From positions 3,224,001-3,288,000 of the forward strand of contig NZ_CP044016.1 of assembly GCF_004337365.2 (NCBI RefSeq): 64,000 nucleotides of DNA, written 5' to 3'. Of the stretch, positions 61,880-64,000 are shown one piece after another. Under the pieces are notes generated by a model. It searched no databases. It was given only the letters and a program-made list of their open reading frames with translations, and had not been told where the DNA came from. The position numbers and the translations under genes were made by a program. Within the stretch, counting starts at the first letter, position 1. Each line of letters begins with the position of its first letter. The stretch comes from Rhizosphaericola mali. GTDB lineage: Bacteria > Bacteroidota > Bacteroidia > Chitinophagales > Chitinophagaceae.

Positions 61880-64000
61880 TTATAACGTACGTTTTACTTC
61901 TTCTTCTTGATATGCAACGATGTTATCACCAACTTGAATATCAGTAAAGTTTTTTAGTGTAAGACCACATTCATATCCTTGAATTACTTCTTTAACGTCG
62001 TCTTTATAACGTTTCAAGCTACCCAATTCACCAAATCCACCTTCATTACGCGGATAAACCAATATACCATCTCTGAATATTCTGATTTTACTATCACGTT
62101 TAACTCTACCTTCGGTAACATAAGAACCAGCAACGGTAACTTTATCAAATTTGTATACTTCTCTAATTTCAATCGTACCAACTTCGATTTCTTCAACCTT
62201 AGGTTCGAGCATTCCTTCCATTGCGCTCTTAATTTCTTCGATCGCATTATAGATGATTGAGTAAGATTTGATCTGAACACCTTCATTTTGAGCCAATTTA
62301 CCAGCTTGTGAAGATGCACGAACGTTAAATCCAATGATAATCGCATCAGATGCCGTCGCCAACAATACATCACTTTCAGAAATCTGACCAACTGCCTTGA
62401 AGATAACGTTAACAACGATTTCGTCTGTAGATAATTTTTGTAGTGAATCACTCAAAGCTTCTACGGATCCATCCACGTCACCTTTAATAATTACATTCAA
62501 TTCTTTGAAACTTCCAAGAGCCAGACGTCTACCAATTTCATCTAATGTAATATGTTTACGTGTTCGAAGACCTTGTTCTCTCAATATTCGAGCACGAGTT
62601 GTAGCAACTTCTTTTGCCTCTGACTCATCCGTATATACTTTGATTTTCTCACCAGCCTGAGGGGCTCCATTCAGACCTAAAATCTGAACAGGTGTTGATG
62701 GCCCAGCAACTTCGATACGTTGATTACGCTCGTTAAACATCGCTTTCGCTCTACCATAGTATTGACCAGAAACAATCAAATCACCTTGGTGAAGTGTACC
62801 GTTTTGTACTAATACTGTAGCTACATATCCACGACCTTTATCCAATGAAGCTTCTACAATGCTACCAGAAGCTTCTCTATTAGGATTAGCTTTTAAGTTC
62901 AGCATATCTGCTTCTAAACAGATTTTTTCCAAAAGCAAATTAACGTTCAAACCTTGTTTGGCTGCTATTTCTTGATTTTGGAAAGTACCACCCCATTCTT
63001 CTACAAGAATGTTCATACCGGATAATTGTTCATATATTTTTGCAGGATTAGCTCCATCTTTATCAATTTTATTGATAGCAAAAATCATAGGAACTCCAGC
63101 TGCTTGGGCATGGCTAATAGCTTCTTTTGTTTGTGGCATCACCGCGTCATCCGCAGCAACTACTATTACAGCAATATCTGTTACTTTTGCACCACGAGCA
63201 CGCATCGCAGTAAAGGCTTCGTGCCCTGGAGTATCTAAGAAAGTAATTTTTCTACCATTTTCTAATGTAACAACATAAGCACCGATGTGTTGCGTAATAC
63301 CTCCAGCTTCACCAGCAACCACATTCGCATTACGGATATAATCTAGTAATGAAGTCTTACCATGGTCAACGTGACCCATAATTGTTACAATTGGAGAACG
63401 AGGCAACAAATCTTCCTCTTTATCAACTACTTCTTCCTCTTGTACAATATCTTCATCACTCAATCCAATAAAGGAAACTGTATAATCAAATTCACCAGCA
63501 ACTAATTCAATAACCTCAGCATCTAATCTCTGATTAATAGAAACCATGATACCTAAGCTCATACATTTGCTAATAATATCAGCAAAACTTACGTCCATCA
63601 AATTCGCCAATTCGCTTACAGTGATGAACTCTGTTACATTCAATACTCTGTTTTCTGATTGCTCTTGCAATTCAGCTTCCATTTCTTGTCTACGTTCTCT
63701 ACGATGTTTAGCTTTCTGATTTTTGGTATTATTGTTTCTAGAGTTTCCAGCTAGTTTAGCTTGTGTTTCTCTAATTTTTTCTTGAATTTTCTTTTGATCA
63801 ATTTCCTTATTTTCTTCTACCGCACGATTATTGCGGTTTTGGAAATTACCATTTCTATTGCCATTATTATTATTAAAATTCCTATTATTGCCACCTTGTC
63901 CAGGACGTTGAGGACCACCTTGACCCTGACGTTGTGGACCACCTTGTCCTTGTTGTCCAGGACGATTTTGATTATTACCACCTTGTCCTTGGCGATTACC
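61880..64000 (-). CDS. infB: Translation initiation factor IF-2 (partial, N-terminus beyond window)
   Basis: The C-terminal 706 residues of IF-2; the reading frame stays open to base 64000 and the start lies outside. From the edge it shows a disordered Gly/Asn/Gln/Arg-rich linker (about 105 residues with repeated GQGG, PQR and NN), then a conserved [15 protein letters not shown] helix, an IF2-N domain, the GTPase core with [20 protein letters not shown] and NKID, and the beta-barrel and C1/C2 domains ending in [11 protein letters not shown]. It delivers initiator tRNA to the ribosome. The Met at 63682 is internal and not the start. Confidence 0.97.
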   Translation of the reverse strand, partial: GNRQGQGGNNQNRPGQQGQGGPQRQGQGGPQRPGQGGNNRNFNNNNGNRNGNFQNRNNRAVEENKEIDQKKIQEKIRETQAKLAGNSRNNNTKNQKAKHRRERRQEMEAELQEQSENRVLNVTEFITVSELANLMDVSFADIISKCMSLGIMVSINQRLDAEVIELVAGEFDYTVSFIGLSDEDIVQEEEVVDKEEDLLPRSPIVTIMGHVDHGKTSLLDYIRNANVVAGEAGGITQHIGAYVVTLENGRKITFLDTPGHEAFTAMRARGAKVTDIAVIVVAADDAVMPQTKEAISHAQAAGVPMIFAINKIDKDGANPAKIYEQLSGMNILVEEWGGTFQNQEIAAKQGLNVNLLLEKICLEADMLNLKANPNREASGSIVEASLDKGRGYVATVLVQNGTLHQGDLIVSGQYYGRAKAMFNERNQRIEVAGPSTPVQILGLNGAPQAGEKIKVYTDESEAKEVATTRARILREQGLRTRKHITLDEIGRRLALGSFKELNVIIKGDVDGSVEALSDSLQKLSTDEIVVNVIFKAVGQISESDVLLATASDAIIIGFNVRASSQAGKLAQNEGVQIKSYSIIYNAIEEIKSAMEGMLEPKVEEIEVGTIEIREVYKFDKVTVAGSYVTEGRVKRDSKIRIFRDGILVYPRNEGGFGELGSLKRYKDDVKEVIQGYECGLTLKNFTDIQVGDNIVAYQEEEVKRTL

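Noticed and set aside
62014-62451. 145-codon minus-strand frame inside infB
   Set aside because: An out-of-frame reading of the infB C-terminal domains with no independent support.
1-64000. tRNA genes, CRISPR arrays, prophage or insertion sequences
   Set aside because: I looked for cloverleaf-like ends, regularly spaced repeats, integrases and transposases and found none. The short intergenic gaps leave little space for them.

Overview
The window is an AT-rich chromosomal segment of a Bacteroidota bacterium, most likely of the Chitinophagaceae. This rests on a SusC/SusD pair, a TonB receptor followed by a DUF4249 lipoprotein, tandem DUF1573 proteins, a bacillithiol gene (bshC), an IF-2 with a Gly/Asn/Gln-rich N-terminus, and many copies of the Bacteroidota -7 promoter box (TAnnTTTG) in front of genes. 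I see no tRNA, rRNA, CRISPR array, prophage or insertion sequence. The genus is not determinable from the sequence alone.

Layout. 0-9 kb: a DUF6624-like secreted protein, an HD hydrolase, a SNF2 helicase, GtrA and DUF763 proteins, an Lrp/AsnC regulator paired with an EamA exporter, and a 49-residue His/Tyr-rich lipoprotein. 9-18 kb: a THUMP rRNA methyltransferase, an ECF sigma factor with a membrane partner, a repeat-bearing intergenic region, a PQQ-type sugar dehydrogenase lipoprotein, bshC, rimO, and two related small outer-membrane proteins flanking a DUF4268 gene. 18-28 kb: a sugar-utilisation locus, with susD and susC downstream of two tandem ROK repressors that are divergent from a fused NagB/PIG-L gene. 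28-31 kb: an unrecognised membrane coiled-coil protein, a CorC/HlyC protein and a secreted protein.

31-38 kb: topA, a lipoprotein, radC, a small membrane protein, then prs-rplY-pth. 38-45 kb: a FUSC membrane protein, a GH63-like glucosidase, an IscA-type protein and secreted unknowns. 45-51 kb: thrS-infC, an M42 peptidase, aroQ and carA. 51-57.5 kb: a cell-surface block with two DUF1573 proteins, a glycosyltransferase, a DUF3810 membrane peptidase-like protein, a TonB receptor and DUF4249. 57.5-64 kb: rsmA, an aldose epimerase, pdxA, a SurA-like PPIase and infB, which runs off the right edge.

How the genes work together. The clearest functional unit is 18-28 kb: SusCD would import an oligosaccharide, the NagB/PIG-L fusion would deacetylate and deaminate amino sugar, and the ROK pair, with AT-rich palindromes at the promoters, would regulate them. 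A second theme is gene expression: several genes carry a -7 box exactly 5 nt before their ATG, which predicts leaderless mRNAs. The least explained gene is the membrane coiled-coil protein at 28278-29351.
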